64,000 nt of DNA from Marinomonas colpomeniae (GCF_014803385.1 NZ_JACYFC010000004.1:62001-126000), one strand, 5' to 3'. Positions 42,460 through 52,561 are shown, counted from the first letter of the stretch. Translations and numbers: made by a program. Notes: generated by a model from the sequence alone, not told the origin.

Positions 42460-43671
42460 TCAATCTCCGAAAGCGCTAAGGTATGTCGAGCTTTGTTCTT
42501 GCGTCGGTGCGATAGTTGCACCAGACTTTACCTCACCAATCCAAACTTCGAATATCTGCTTTGCAGTAAGAATATCTTCTTCAGCCAAATAAACATCCAT
42601 TTCATAACTGTAGGTTCTTGCTTTATCCGCTGGATCATCAAAAAAAGCATCATGTATTTTCTTGAGAGTGCTATTAAAGTTGTCTTTTTGACGTTGTTGT
42701 AATGGACCTTCATCAGACATTCTAGCGAGTGACTCTAAGTGGCAAAGATAGGGTTCTGATGTGTTGTAACAAGAGTTTTTTGCCAGAAATACAGCTCTTC
42801 GATAAGCCATTTCTGCTGTCATGCTGTCTTTCAATAAAAGACTCACTCTGCCTAATTCCATTTGACGCAATAGGTTTTTTGGAGACTTCATAATAGCTTC
42901 AATTAACGTATTTTGAGCGCCTTCTGGATTTCCTTGAGCAAGCTGAGTTTTAGCGAGCCAATCATAAGCATTAACGAAAAAGCGGTTGTCGAGCATTAGT
43001 TGACGAAAATATCGTTCCGCGTTTCCTAAGTCACCCATTAAGAAATAAGATTTTGCTTTACCAAATAAGGCCCATGGCATTTTTCTGCTTTTAATTGTAC
43101 CTTCAAAAAGCTCTAGTGCTTTTTCATATTCTTTTAACTCTAGAAGGCTTTCACCAATGATACGCTCGCATTTTCCAATGAGAGCTGGGTATTTTTCCAT
43201 TACTAGTGTTGCCGCGGTTATTGCAGCTGAAAGGTCGTTTGCGTCAAGCGCTGTATTTACATCGAGTAGACGTTGTTTTGTCTCTAAAAGCTTGGATAGG
43301 CGGCGTTGTAATACAGCTTGAGAGAAGGGTTTAGTAACGTAACCATCTGGTTGATATTCAATAGCTCCCATTACCATTTCAATGGAGGTTTCAGCAGTCA
43401 CCATTAAATAAGTAGCGGTATTTGGAATGAGCTTAGAATGTCTTACTTCTTCTAAAAGCTGTTGACCATCTTTGCCTTTTCCAAGGTTGTAATCAGATAA
43501 AACAACATCATAGGAATTTCTTTGTAGAAGCTCTATGGCTGTTTCAGCTTTCATTGCAATGTCTATTGATGTGAAGCCAAAGTCTGTCAGCATCTTTCTC
43601 TGCATAATACGAGCTTCGGCCATATCTTCTATGAGTAGGGCCTTTTTATTAGAGAAGTCTTGTTGAGCCAT
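42460..43671 (-). CDS. Response regulator with C-terminal TPR region
   Basis: A 403-residue protein with an N-terminal receiver domain: acidic pocket IEDMAEA, phosphoacceptor Asp60 in VVLSDYNLG, Thr92 in VTAE, and Lys114 in VTKPF. From about residue 135 to 380 it is helical with tetratricopeptide-like repeats (SLLELKEYEKALELFEG, KAKSYFLMGDLGNAERYFRQ). There is no DNA-binding or enzymatic output domain, so it should act by protein contact. Directly upstream of the kinase gene. Confidence 0.88.
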   Translation of the reverse strand: MAQQDFSNKKALLIEDMAEARIMQRKMLTDFGFTSIDIAMKAETAIELLQRNSYDVVLSDYNLGKGKDGQQLLEEVRHSKLIPNTATYLMVTAETSIEMVMGAIEYQPDGYVTKPFSQAVLQRRLSKLLETKQRLLDVNTALDANDLSAAITAATLVMEKYPALIGKCERIIGESLLELKEYEKALELFEGTIKSRKMPWALFGKAKSYFLMGDLGNAERYFRQLMLDNRFFVNAYDWLAKTQLAQGNPEGAQNTLIEAIMKSPKNLLRQMELGRVSLLLKDSMTAEMAYRRAVFLAKNSCYNTSEPYLCHLESLARMSDEGPLQQRQKDNFNSTLKKIHDAFFDDPADKARTYSYEMDVYLAEEDILTAKQIFEVWIGEVKSGATIAPTQEQSSTYLSAFGD

Positions 43672-43694
43672 AAATAGTTACATTCCAGGTTTAG

Positions 43695-43922
43695 CTATTG
43701 TAAAAAAGATTTATTTGTATCAACAACGAGGTCTTCGGAAAAAATTTCGTCTTCATCTGATGTCAGCTGAGGAATCGAATAAGACTCGTTGGCCCATTCA
43801 CCTAAATCAATTAATTTACATCTTGCACTGCAAAATGGTCTATCAGGATTCTCCTGAGACCAAGGTGATTTAGTTTGGCACGTTGGGCAAGCAACTAAGG
43901 TTACGGTATTACTCTTTAACAT
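43695..43922 (-). CDS. yacG: DNA gyrase inhibitor YacG
   Basis: A 75-residue zinc protein that binds GyrB in E. coli. The zinc ligands are CPTC (near 12-15) and [14 protein letters not shown] (near 31-44), the hallmark of YacG. An acidic tail follows. Its start overlaps the end of coaE by 7 bases; pilD-coaE-yacG is a familiar order in gammaproteobacteria. Confidence 0.93.
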   Translation of the reverse strand: MLKSNTVTLVACPTCQTKSPWSQENPDRPFCSARCKLIDLGEWANESYSIPQLTSDEDEIFSEDLVVDTNKSFLQ

Positions 43923-44527
43923 ACTAATAACTCTAAAATTTTTGTATTTAATTTAATGACTTTAGCATTCATTTTGTCAATATTACCAGAGTTTTCCAAG
44001 ACTAGGTCTGCTCTGTTCATCCGTTCTTTATTACTTAACTGGGTTATGAAAATTTTTTCTGCATTTTCTTGGCTTATTTTATCTCTGGCCATCACTCGTT
44101 GTAGTTGAATCTCTATTGGAACATCAATAGCAATCACAAACTGACAAAGGGTGTTTTGTTTTGTTTCGAAGAGTAACGGATGAACAAGAAGCGTATATTT
44201 TGATGATGTTTTGTTAAGTTGAGATTGAATTTCTTTTCTAATGGCTGGATGTGTTACTGACTCAAGCCATAATCGTTCTTCTGGTTGATTAAAAATAATA
44301 GTGCGAAGAGCGTTTCGGTTTAAGGAGCCATCTTCTAAAAGAATGTCATTGCCATGACGTTGATGAATTTGATGAAGACAATTCGATCCTGGTTCAACGA
44401 CAAGCCTAGCTACATCATCAGCATCTACACTTTGAATACCAATGGCGTTAAAGCATTTTGTAATGGTGCTTTTACCTGAACCTATGCCGCCAGCAAGGCC
44501 AATTATAGGGGGAGAGTGATTTTTCAT
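43916..44527 (-). CDS. coaE: Dephospho-CoA kinase
   Basis: A 203-residue P-loop kinase for the last step of coenzyme A synthesis. The ATP-binding loop is [12 protein letters not shown], followed by [22 protein letters not shown] and the lid region [17 protein letters not shown], all typical of CoaE. It lies between pilD (3 bases upstream) and yacG (overlap), so it is part of the pil operon transcript. Confidence 0.95.
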   Translation of the reverse strand: MKNHSPPIIGLAGGIGSGKSTITKCFNAIGIQSVDADDVARLVVEPGSNCLHQIHQRHGNDILLEDGSLNRNALRTIIFNQPEERLWLESVTHPAIRKEIQSQLNKTSSKYTLLVHPLLFETKQNTLCQFVIAIDVPIEIQLQRVMARDKISQENAEKIFITQLSNKERMNRADLVLENSGNIDKMNAKVIKLNTKILELLVC

Positions 44528-44530
44528 AGG

Positions 44531-45313
44531 TTAAAAATAAAATACCAAGATGGAGGATAGAATTAAAAAAGGACCAAAAGCTATTTGCTCCATTTTATTT
44601 TTGTTAAGAGCCGCAGTATATAGGATTCCAATTAAACTTGCATAAAGCAACAAGGGCGCTAAGCCTGTTAATCCGAGCCAAGACCCTAATGCACCAACAA
44701 GTTTTACATCCCCTAATCCTATGCCTTCTTGTTTTCTAATGTTCAGATAAAACCAATGTAAAAGATAGAGAAAACCGTAACTTATTAGTAATCCCAATAT
44801 ACTACTTTCTAATGTTTGCTTATCGATGTGAATTAATAATGCGCAAGCAAATATAACGACGGTGCATTCGTCCGGTATTAGTTTATATTCAGCATCGATA
44901 GCTGCAGCGGTAATTAATGAGCTTACTAATAGAGTGTGTAGTAACAGTTGGTAGGGATCTTGAAATAACCACATCAGTGGCAAACAAAAAATTAGATGTA
45001 AGAGCTCTATAGCTGGATAACGATAAGAAATTGGTTGCTTGCAATAATGGCATTTCCCTAATAGGAATAGATAGCTCACTAACGGTATAAGGTCTCGCCA
45101 TATAAGCGGATGGTGGCAAGATGGGCAATGTGATCGTGTTTTATTAAGAAAAATTTCTTTCTCGGTAAAAGGCAGTGAGAGTAATTGGTGTGCTTCTTTT
45201 TGCCATAAATATAAACTTTTAATAGGCCACCTAACTGTAAATGCAGCAGCATAGCTACCAAGGCTTAAGACGATTAACACATAGAAAAAAACGATAGAAA
45301 ACGCTATGTCCAT
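44531..45313 (-). CDS. pilD: Type IV prepilin peptidase/N-methyltransferase
   Basis: A 260-residue integral membrane aspartyl protease that cleaves and methylates prepilins. Four cysteines in two CxxC pairs (CPSC and CHYC, near residues 63-90) mark the methylase domain. The catalytic aspartates are in AAIDAEYKLIPD and GLGDVKLVGALG. The methylase part lacks the usual GSFLNV start and reads GSYAAAF. Fourth gene of pilA-pilB-pilC-pilD; its start abuts the pilC stop. Confidence 0.92.
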   Translation of the reverse strand: MDIAFSIVFFYVLIVLSLGSYAAAFTVRWPIKSLYLWQKEAHQLLSLPFTEKEIFLNKTRSHCPSCHHPLIWRDLIPLVSYLFLLGKCHYCKQPISYRYPAIELLHLIFCLPLMWLFQDPYQLLLHTLLVSSLITAAAIDAEYKLIPDECTVVIFACALLIHIDKQTLESSILGLLISYGFLYLLHWFYLNIRKQEGIGLGDVKLVGALGSWLGLTGLAPLLLYASLIGILYTAALNKNKMEQIAFGPFLILSSILVFYF

Positions 45314-46378
45314 TTATTGTATTTCCAACAGTGGGGCATATAAGGACACAAGAGTTGAAGCAACAAACCCACCGGCGATAAATAGGCACAAGGCAGGGAT
45401 AAGCTTCTCAAGCAAAGAAACGCTTTTTTGCCAGCGTTTTTCATGTTCTTTTGCGGCTAAAACAAGAGCTCTTTCTATGTCGCCATCCTGTCCTGCTGAA
45501 TGAAGGGCAATTGCCGACTCATTAGGAAACCAATGTACTGGAAAACTGTTTTCATAAGATTTACCGAGATGTAACGTGTAATACACCTTCAAAATTTCTA
45601 ATGTAATAGGCTTATATGTAAAGTATTCAGGCATATTTTTAAGTGCGTCTTGTAGTGTAATTCCTGTTTTTCTAGTACTGCTTAATAAAGAAAAAAGCTT
45701 AGTGAGCCTAAAGTTATCGCTGTACCTTTCTAGCCAGTAGCAGGCATTGCCTTTATACAAACTATTAATCACTAAAAGCTGAATAGCACTGCATAATGAG
45801 TAGAGACCTAAGTCACTGGCTAATTGAATGAAATAATCTGTCGTTGAGGCGGATTGAAAAGAGCGATTAACAATCATAATAATTAGTGCTATTTGAATGA
45901 TGCTAAAAGGGTAGGCAAGAGCCTTTAGCAATCGTTGTGACCAACTTAGCAAGGTATTAAGTTGGTTAATAGAAATGGCCAAACTTTGTTCGCAGTTTTC
46001 TCTTGTACCTTGAGAATTCACTAGCTGGCAATAAGGTGCGGCTTCTTGGTTAGTAAGCTTGAGTAACGCTTCATTAAACAAAGTGCCTTTTTCTAATTCA
46101 CTTAATATCGCTTTGCTTATGGTTGCTATTCCTTTGTGCGTTGATGAAGAGGCAAGATGAGCTACTGCCTGATTAAGCTGTAAGCCAGAGTGTAGGGCGC
46201 TTTGTATTTCTTCGTAGAGCGTGAGCAGTACTTTATAATCTAATTTCTTAGGGGCCCACTGGGTAATTGATATTTGCCATTTTTTATTTTTGATACAGTC
46301 AAAAAAGAGCTCATTTTCGGATGAACTGTATTGGTAGTCTATTTCTCCACTACTGTGCTTAATACTATACCAAGGCAT
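45314..46378 (-). CDS. pilC: Type IV pilus inner-membrane platform protein PilC (short)
   Basis: A 354-residue member of the GspF/PilC family with two T2SSF repeats (about 70-190 and 260-350) and hydrophobic segments FSIIQIALIIMIVN and LIPALCLFIAGGFVASTLVSLY. It is shorter than usual PilC (about 400 residues). The frame is open a further 60 codons upstream inside pilB, but the ATG at 46378 directly follows the pilB stop (TAGCATG) and has AAGGA, so that start is taken. Confidence 0.87.
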   Translation of the reverse strand: MPWYSIKHSSGEIDYQYSSSENELFFDCIKNKKWQISITQWAPKKLDYKVLLTLYEEIQSALHSGLQLNQAVAHLASSSTHKGIATISKAILSELEKGTLFNEALLKLTNQEAAPYCQLVNSQGTRENCEQSLAISINQLNTLLSWSQRLLKALAYPFSIIQIALIIMIVNRSFQSASTTDYFIQLASDLGLYSLCSAIQLLVINSLYKGNACYWLERYSDNFRLTKLFSLLSSTRKTGITLQDALKNMPEYFTYKPITLEILKVYYTLHLGKSYENSFPVHWFPNESAIALHSAGQDGDIERALVLAAKEHEKRWQKSVSLLEKLIPALCLFIAGGFVASTLVSLYAPLLEIQ

Positions 46379-46379
46379 G

Positions 46380-47387
46380 CTATTCCTTATCAGCTTGCCT
46401 GCTTTTTGAAGGTGGGTGCTTTTCATGGTCTTTATTTTGGTATTTACTACTTTGATGGTTGTTGCCTTGATGGGAAAAGGCTTGCCAGAGCTCAGGGGAG
46501 GAAATGAGTGTTTCATAGTCTCTTGGGAGAGACTCCTGCCATAGGGGTTGTAAACCATTAAATATCGGTTGTTGTGATGTTGTTTTGTAATGCATTGATT
46601 GGTGAATAATGAGCTTTAATGAACTGGTTAGAGAGAAAAAGTCCACTTGCCAACCATGACAGCGGTGGATTGCATCGAGTGCTGAGTTTGTATGTAGCGT
46701 TGCTAATACAAGGTGGCCGGTAAGGGCCGCGTTGACAGCGAGATTTGCGGTGATGGCATCGCGCACTTCTCCTACCATGATGACATCTGGATCTTGCCTC
46801 AAGAATGATTTTAATAGTGTGGCAGAGTCTAGACCGATAGCTTGATTCGGCTCGCATTGAAATAACCCTGATATTTCATATTCGACAGGGTCCTCAATGG
46901 TGAAAATGGTTTTTGTGCCACTATTTAGGGTATCAAGACAAGAGTAAAGGGTTGTACTTTTACCTGCGCCTGTTGCCCCGCATACCAATATTAAACCACT
47001 AGGGTGCTTTAGTGCTGATTGTAAGTGCTGGAGCAGTGGCTGCTGTATGCCGATGTTATTAAGTCCTAAACGATTTTTTTCAGGGAGTAATCGCATTGCA
47101 ATTTTCTCACCTTTAACCGTCGAGATAATACTCACTCGAATAAAAGTACAGCGATCTCTTTCTTCAAACAAAAATTGCCCCTCTTGGGTTCTTCTTGTTT
47201 CTGATAGGTCTAAATTAGCGCGCATTTTTATGCGATTTATAAGGTTACTTTCTGGAGGTAATGTTGCTGTTTGACTAAGTTGCCCATAGCGACGTTGATA
47301 TACCTGAATGCCAAGGTTTGAGTGGTTAATATGTATGTCGGTTGCTTTATCATTTGCCGCGGTTGAAATGATTTCTTCTAAAGTCAT
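46380..47387 (-). CDS. pilB: Short type IV pilus/type II secretion ATPase (PilB/GspE-like)
   Basis: A 335-residue secretion ATPase. It starts directly in the N2-like domain (DKATDIHI) and carries Walker A GATGAGKST, Asp box FTIEDPVEYEI, Walker B PDVIMVGEVRD and His box GHLVLATLHTN. Compared with PilB (about 570 residues) it lacks the N-terminal regulatory domain. The C-terminal tetracysteine zinc element is also missing, replaced by a hydrophilic tail rich in His, Gln and Lys. ATG at 47387 has GGGAG and overlaps the pilA stop region. The operon context supports an extension motor. Confidence 0.85.
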   Translation of the reverse strand: MTLEEIISTAANDKATDIHINHSNLGIQVYQRRYGQLSQTATLPPESNLINRIKMRANLDLSETRRTQEGQFLFEERDRCTFIRVSIISTVKGEKIAMRLLPEKNRLGLNNIGIQQPLLQHLQSALKHPSGLILVCGATGAGKSTTLYSCLDTLNSGTKTIFTIEDPVEYEISGLFQCEPNQAIGLDSATLLKSFLRQDPDVIMVGEVRDAITANLAVNAALTGHLVLATLHTNSALDAIHRCHGWQVDFFSLTSSLKLIIHQSMHYKTTSQQPIFNGLQPLWQESLPRDYETLISSPELWQAFSHQGNNHQSSKYQNKDHEKHPPSKSRQADKE

Positions 47388-47389
47388 CT

Positions 47390-47845
47390 TTATTCTCCCG
47401 CACCATTTACTAGGTTTATACATTGAGAGGGGAGGAGCTTGCTGTCTAAATCAGATGTGCAATTCCAGTTTCTATCATCATCGCGAGAATAAAGAAAATA
47501 TTGACCTTCGCTGACACCTGTATCACTTTTAAGTGTTAGTCTGATGTTTCCGGAACCTTCGTTTTGATTTTCTACAGCTAGTGTTTTAACAATAGAGCTT
47601 TCGGGTAAACTTCGCTTTATTAAGTCAAACTCAGCGGTACTGGGAAAGTCTCCGTTTACCAAGATAAACTCTTCAACTAAAGATTGATGTTGAGTGGCGA
47701 GATTTTGAACTTCAATCAACTTAGCTTTGGCTATTTGACGAGTAAAAATAGGTGCGGATAGGCTGGCTAAAATAGAAATTATGGCTATAACAACCATTAA
47801 TTCTAATAGCGTAAAGCCTCGCGTTTTTAGGCGAGAAAGTAGCAT
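47390..47845 (-). CDS. pilA: Type IV major pilin-like protein
   Basis: A 151-residue prepilin. The short basic leader ends in the PilD cleavage site G/FTLLELMVVIAI, followed by a long hydrophobic helix with Glu5 of the mature protein. Two cysteines near the C terminus (NWNCTSD and SQCINL) form the D-region disulfide loop typical of type IVa pilins. First of the pilus genes; its stop overlaps the pilB ribosome binding site. Confidence 0.9.
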   Translation of the reverse strand: MLLSRLKTRGFTLLELMVVIAIISILASLSAPIFTRQIAKAKLIEVQNLATQHQSLVEEFILVNGDFPSTAEFDLIKRSLPESSIVKTLAVENQNEGSGNIRLTLKSDTGVSEGQYFLYSRDDDRNWNCTSDLDSKLLPSQCINLVNGAGE

Positions 47846-47912
47846 TCTTCACTCCTTGAAGATTGTTAATTATTAGCATCCTGCCAATAAACTCATATTA
47901 CATAATATGAAG

Positions 47913-48284
47913 TTAAACGATTTGGTCGAGATAATCGCCAGTCGGTTTCTTTTCTTCGTAATTTCCCTTTATATCTTTATTACTCGCATGACTTAGTAGA
48001 GGGAGGTCTCCTCCTATAAACTCTTCTTCTAGTTCTTCTAAAAGCTTATTGTATTTGTTTGTTTTAACTTCATCTGCTTTCTTTTGCTTACGTTGGGAAA
48101 GCGCTTGGCCCTGTTCTGATATGGTTACGACGTGATCACTGGAGGCTTTTGCATTACGTGCATTTAGGGCTGTTATGCTGGTGTCTTCATCCGAACGTAA
48201 ATCAAACGGAATATACCCAGGCTGAGTAGTATTCGCCGAAGTATTATTTGATAGCGCAATGGTATGAGGAAGGCTGCCTGACAT
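47913..48284 (-). CDS. Hypothetical hydrophilic protein
   Basis: A 123-residue polar protein with low-complexity character: Ser/Asn/Thr-rich start (SLPHTIALSNNTSANTTQPG), central SEQGQALSQRKQKKADEVK and an acidic LLEELEEEFIGG. It looks partly disordered. A TTG four codons upstream is open, but ATG at 48284 follows a GGTGG box. It precedes pilA in the same direction by 67 bases. I do not recognise the family; the QGQALS segment recalls short motifs seen in small gammaproteobacterial surface proteins, without a known role. Confidence 0.65.
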   Translation of the reverse strand: MSGSLPHTIALSNNTSANTTQPGYIPFDLRSDEDTSITALNARNAKASSDHVVTISEQGQALSQRKQKKADEVKTNKYNKLLEELEEEFIGGDLPLLSHASNKDIKGNYEEKKPTGDYLDQIV

Positions 48285-48339
48285 GATGACCACCAATAAA
48301 TGATTATTTATAAATAGTAATTGCCATTAAGCAATATGT

Positions 48340-48369
48340 CCAATGTGGGTGATAAATAACCCACATTGG
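48340..48369. terminator. Hairpin at the end of pta
   Basis: CCAATGTGGGT (48340-48350) and ACCCACATTGG (48359-48369) are perfect 11-bp arms with an 8-nt loop. The T-run (TTTTT) is on the plus-strand side; for the minus-strand pta transcript the U-tail is weak, so it may only protect the 3' end. Confidence 0.45.
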
Positions 48370-48377
48370 TTTTTGTT

Positions 48378-50477
48378 CTATGCGTTTTCTTTTTGTCCTG
48401 CTTGAATGGCAGTAATAGCGATTGTATAGACAATATCATCTACTAATGCGCCGCGAGACAAATCGTTTACAGGTTTACGAATACCTTGAAGCATAGGGCC
48501 TATACTTACAACGTCTGCACTTCGTTGTACCGCTTTGTAGGTGGTATTACCTGTATTTAAGTCGGGGAAAATAAAGACAGTGGCTTTACCTGCAACCTTG
48601 CTGTTAGGCGCTTTCTGCTTTGCTACTTTTTCCATAATAGCGGCATCGTATTGCAATGGGCCATCGATCAAAAGATCAGGGCGAAGATTTTGCGCAATAG
48701 TGGTTGCTTCGCGAACCTTGTCTACATCATTACCAATACCTGAACCGCCCGTGCTGTAGCTGATCATAGCAACTTTAGGAGTAATACCAAAAGCGGCGGC
48801 TGAATCAGCACTCTGAATGGCGATTTCTGCGAGCTGTTCCGCAGTTGGGTCTGGATTGATAGCGCAATCACCGTAAACTAATACCTGATCTGGTAAACAC
48901 ATGAAGAAAACAGAAGATACCAAACTCGCATTTGGTGATGTTTTGATAAGCTGAAGGGCAGGGCGAATTGTGTTTGCTGTTGTGTGAATTGCACCAGAGA
49001 CCAACCCGTCAACATCACCCACTTGTAGCATCATAGTGCCAAGAACAACGTTATCTTCCAGTTGCTCGCGGGCTACTATATCAGTCAACCCCTTACTTTT
49101 TCTCAGCTCAACCATAGGTGCTACATAACGCTCACGAATACTAACTGGGTTGATGATTTCGACACCATGATTCAGTTCAATGCCATTGTTTTGAGCAATA
49201 CGAAGAATTTCGGTTTCATTACCTAACAAAGTACAGCGAGCGATACCTCGTTCTGAACAAATGGACGCCGCTTGAATGGTACGAACATCTTCGCCTTCAG
49301 GCAAAATAATACGCTTATTTAGGGAGCGAGCTAATTCAATCAATCGGAATCTGAATGCTGGTGGAGAAAGTTTTCTTTCATCCTGATTCATGGCGAATGA
49401 GTTGATCCAGTCATGATCGATACACCGAGCAATGTGCTCTTTCACCATGAGAACGCGTTCTTTGTCATCTAATGGAATCTCTTGGTTAAAAGATTGCATA
49501 TTGATAACGGTTTCCCAACTATTTGATTCTACAGATAAAACGGGTAAACCTTTCGCCATCGCTTTACCGCAAAGGTTCATTAGGTCTTCACTTGGTTGGT
49601 AACCGCCAGTGAGGACAAGCGCGGCGATTTTAATGTCGTTTAGTGCGGCAATAGCAGTAGCCATTATTACGTCGGTTCTATCTCCTGGGGTGAAAACCAA
49701 TACACCTGGTCGCAATGCGGCAAGCATGTTTTCGACACCACGGGCACATAATGTATAGGACTGCACTCGACGGGTATCAATTTCTCCGGCGTTAATGATA
49801 CGGGCATTTAAAAAGTCCGCGACATCTTTGACACGAGGGAAGGTGAGTTCGTCTGATGTCGGAATTTGGCCAAGCAAACTGAAATTACGTTTAAAAATGT
49901 CTCTTTGCGCGAACAGATCCCCATAAGACTTGACTCCTAATGAGCCCGGCGTTGTTTTGTTTAGAATGCAACCGATAACATCTGAAGCTTTAAGACCTCC
50001 GTATGATCCGGCGGCAATCTCAACATGGTGTTCTAATTCATTCACGCGCATGTTGTTGGGTGCGGTGACAAGAACAAGACCCGCATCTAATGTTCTTGCA
50101 ATGGCTTTGTTGAGTCGTGTTGCGTATGGGTGTCCGGCAATTTGCGCAAGACCTTCAACAATAACGGTTGAATCAGGCTCTACGCTAGCTTGAAAACGGC
50201 CGACGATTTCTTCCATTAATTCATCGATATTGTCATTGTAAAGGTAGCGTTCTGCTTCGTGCAGAGGGATAGGTTCTGCTGGTGACAGGGTTGACCCTTG
50301 TGCCACCATGGCAGTGGACTTATCAGGGCCTTTATCACCTGGTTGTGGTTGGGCAATAGGTTTAAAGAAGCTGGCTTTTAAGCCTTGTTGCTCTAGTGCT
50401 CGAACAAGTCCGACGGAGACTGAGGTTAAGCCGACGCCTGGTCCTGTAGGAACCGTCATGAGTACATTTATTGACAT
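48378..50477 (-). CDS. pta: Phosphate acetyltransferase (long form)
   Basis: A 699-residue Pta of the E. coli type. The N-terminal BioD-like P-loop domain begins with [15 protein letters not shown], the central DRTGG domain covers about residues 220-330, and the C-terminal catalytic domain (from about 375) starts [15 protein letters not shown] and ends [16 protein letters not shown]. It interconverts acetyl-CoA and acetyl phosphate. With ackA 42 bases upstream it forms the acetate overflow pathway; both follow nadC. Confidence 0.96.
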   Translation of the reverse strand: MSINVLMTVPTGPGVGLTSVSVGLVRALEQQGLKASFFKPIAQPQPGDKGPDKSTAMVAQGSTLSPAEPIPLHEAERYLYNDNIDELMEEIVGRFQASVEPDSTVIVEGLAQIAGHPYATRLNKAIARTLDAGLVLVTAPNNMRVNELEHHVEIAAGSYGGLKASDVIGCILNKTTPGSLGVKSYGDLFAQRDIFKRNFSLLGQIPTSDELTFPRVKDVADFLNARIINAGEIDTRRVQSYTLCARGVENMLAALRPGVLVFTPGDRTDVIMATAIAALNDIKIAALVLTGGYQPSEDLMNLCGKAMAKGLPVLSVESNSWETVINMQSFNQEIPLDDKERVLMVKEHIARCIDHDWINSFAMNQDERKLSPPAFRFRLIELARSLNKRIILPEGEDVRTIQAASICSERGIARCTLLGNETEILRIAQNNGIELNHGVEIINPVSIRERYVAPMVELRKSKGLTDIVAREQLEDNVVLGTMMLQVGDVDGLVSGAIHTTANTIRPALQLIKTSPNASLVSSVFFMCLPDQVLVYGDCAINPDPTAEQLAEIAIQSADSAAAFGITPKVAMISYSTGGSGIGNDVDKVREATTIAQNLRPDLLIDGPLQYDAAIMEKVAKQKAPNSKVAGKATVFIFPDLNTGNTTYKAVQRSADVVSIGPMLQGIRKPVNDLSRGALVDDIVYTIAITAIQAGQKENA

Positions 50478-50519
50478 GTCTAATCCTAAAATAGTCCGTT
50501 ATGGAATCTATGGTCTCGA

Positions 50520-51710
50520 TTAATGTTGAATTAAGCTAATAGTATCAAGTGCAATCATTAGTTCTTCATTGGTTGGAATGATCCAAACATTAGTGTTTGT
50601 GTTCTGAGAACTAATATTTGATACCTCGCCACGAGGAGCATTATTGTTAAGTGTTAAATCTATATTGATATTAAGCGCTTTCAAGTGATTGCATATAGTT
50701 TGGCGCAAATAGTTCGAGTTCTCTCCTATACCGCCTGTAAAAACCAAATGATCAATACTGTCTAGTGTAGTAGATACGCTTGCTAAGAACTTAGCCGCAC
50801 GAGCTGCAAACATATCCAAAGCCAGTTTTGCTCTTAAATCTCCAGATGCCATTGCTTCTTCTAATGTTCTACAGTCGTTTGAGATTTCAGAGACACCAAG
50901 CAACCCACTTTTCGTATTCAGGATATTTAGAGCGTCATCGGATGATATGTTCTCTGCCTGGCAGATAAATGTAACCATGCTTGGGTCTAGGCTGCCAGAA
51001 CGCGTTCCCATCATCAAGCCTTCTAAAGGTGTGACACCCATACTTGTATCTGATGACCTTCCTTGATTTATTGCACAAACACTAGCGCCATTGCCTAGGT
51101 GAGCAACTAAGACACCTTGCTTGTCGCTATCTTTTACAATTGTTGCTAGATGTTGACTGATATAGCGATAGCTAGTGCCATGGAATCCGTATTTTCGAAA
51201 ATGATGTTCGCGATAAAGATTCATTGGAATAGGGTATAGGTATTGTTCTGGTGCGAGTGTTTGGTGGAACGCGGTATCAAACACGGCTACTTGTGGGAGC
51301 CCAGGGAAAAGATTGAACGCGACTTCAATGCCTTTTATGTGGGCTGGATTGTGTAGAGGCGCAAATTGCGCACATTCTCTTATGCCATCAATGACGTTTT
51401 GATCAATCAAAACGGATTCGGTGAATGTCTCTCCACCATGAACCACTCGATGACCAATACCAACAATCGAGCTTTCAATTTCAGGATGCTTATCTAACCA
51501 TTTTTTAATTTCGGTAACGGCATTGTTGTGATTGCCATCAGCTAATGAAATTTCATTCTTGCTGCCTTCATGTTTGAAGGTGACGCTACTTTCTGGCGAT
51601 CCTAGGCGATCCGCAATGCCTTCTACCAGTGTGTTTTTTCCAGAGTTAGATAAAACGGCAAACTTCAAAGAGGAACTGCCGCAATTGATGACTAAAATAC
51701 TATCTTTCAT
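50520..51710 (-). CDS. ackA: Acetate kinase
   Basis: A 396-residue acetokinase that makes acetate and ATP from acetyl phosphate and ADP. The start ILVINCGSSSLKFAVL, phosphate loop VVHGGETFTESV, VFDTAFHQT, HLGNGAS, TPLEGLMMGTRSGSLDP and FTGGIGEN are standard signatures. The first four bases overlap the nadC stop (ATGA), so expression is coupled to nadC, an unusual but compact arrangement. Confidence 0.96.
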   Translation of the reverse strand: MKDSILVINCGSSSLKFAVLSNSGKNTLVEGIADRLGSPESSVTFKHEGSKNEISLADGNHNNAVTEIKKWLDKHPEIESSIVGIGHRVVHGGETFTESVLIDQNVIDGIRECAQFAPLHNPAHIKGIEVAFNLFPGLPQVAVFDTAFHQTLAPEQYLYPIPMNLYREHHFRKYGFHGTSYRYISQHLATIVKDSDKQGVLVAHLGNGASVCAINQGRSSDTSMGVTPLEGLMMGTRSGSLDPSMVTFICQAENISSDDALNILNTKSGLLGVSEISNDCRTLEEAMASGDLRAKLALDMFAARAAKFLASVSTTLDSIDHLVFTGGIGENSNYLRQTICNHLKALNINIDLTLNNNAPRGEVSNISSQNTNTNVWIIPTNEELMIALDTISLIQH

Positions 51711-52561
51711 AACTTATCCTGAGATACACGCAAAGACAGGTCTATTGCTTGAATGTGTTTTGTTAAAGCGCCAATAGAGACGAAGTCTACGCCTGTTTTA
51801 GCGACTTTTAAAAGGTGTTCTTTAGTCATATTACCTGACGCTTCAAATTTCACTTTACCCTTAAAGTCAGAGACAGCTTTCGTCATATCATCATATGAAA
51901 AATTATCTAGCATAATAATGTCTGCACCAGCGTCTACCGCCATGGAAACCTCATCTAAATTTTCTGTTTCAACTTCGATTGTTTTTCCTGGCGCTATTTT
52001 TTGAGCCATTGAAACGGCGTTGGCAATCGAGCCAGCAGCCATAATATGATTCTCTTTTATTAAGAAGGCATCATATAAACCCATGCGATGATTTTTTCCG
52101 CCGCCAACAGTAACGGCGTATTTTTGAGCTTGGCGCATGCCAGGTAGTGTTTTTCGTGTATCAAGAATTGTTAGCTCAGTATCGGCTACGATTTGACTGT
52201 ATTGGCGAGTCACACTGGCGGTATAAGACAGTGTTTGTAAAAAGTTAAGGGCAACTCTTTCACCTGTTAAAATAGCTCTTGCGTTACCTTTAATTGTTAA
52301 AAACGGATGGTTTGCTTTTAGTAGGTCGCCTTCTTGATTGTGCCATTCAAGAGAAGCTTGATTGCCTAACTGAGAAAAAACTTCGTTGACCCAAGCTTGG
52401 CCGCATAAAACGGCTTCTTCACGGCTAATCACTGTAGCGGTAATTTGTTGGTCTGCAGGTATTAATTGGGCGGTGATATCGCCAGAGCCCACATCTTCCT
52501 CTAGTGAAAAAGCAACTTGCGATTGAATATGCTCAATTAATAGAGTGTTCAAAAGGGTCAT
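51707..52561 (-). CDS. nadC: Nicotinate-nucleotide pyrophosphorylase (quinolinate phosphoribosyltransferase)
   Basis: A 284-residue NadC that joins quinolinate to PRPP in NAD synthesis. EEDVGSGDITA, GERVALNFLQ, LDTRKTLPGMR, KYAVTVGGGKNHRMGLYDAFLIKEN (seen in parts), IEVETENLDE and MLDNFS are conserved. First gene of nadC-ackA-pta on the minus strand. The 900-base gap upstream separates it from aceE. Confidence 0.95.
   Translation of the reverse strand: MTLLNTLLIEHIQSQVAFSLEEDVGSGDITAQLIPADQQITATVISREEAVLCGQAWVNEVFSQLGNQASLEWHNQEGDLLKANHPFLTIKGNARAILTGERVALNFLQTLSYTASVTRQYSQIVADTELTILDTRKTLPGMRQAQKYAVTVGGGKNHRMGLYDAFLIKENHIMAAGSIANAVSMAQKIAPGKTIEVETENLDEVSMAVDAGADIIMLDNFSYDDMTKAVSDFKGKVKFEASGNMTKEHLLKVAKTGVDFVSIGALTKHIQAIDLSLRVSQDKL

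Noticed and set aside
43695-43922. yacG as a spurious short frame
   Set aside because: Kept as a gene: the CPTC and FCSARC zinc ligands and the coaE neighbour are diagnostic.
46379-46558. Sixty-codon N-terminal extension of pilC
   Set aside because: It would overlap pilB by about 180 bases; the ATG at 46378 follows the pilB stop with a good ribosome binding site.
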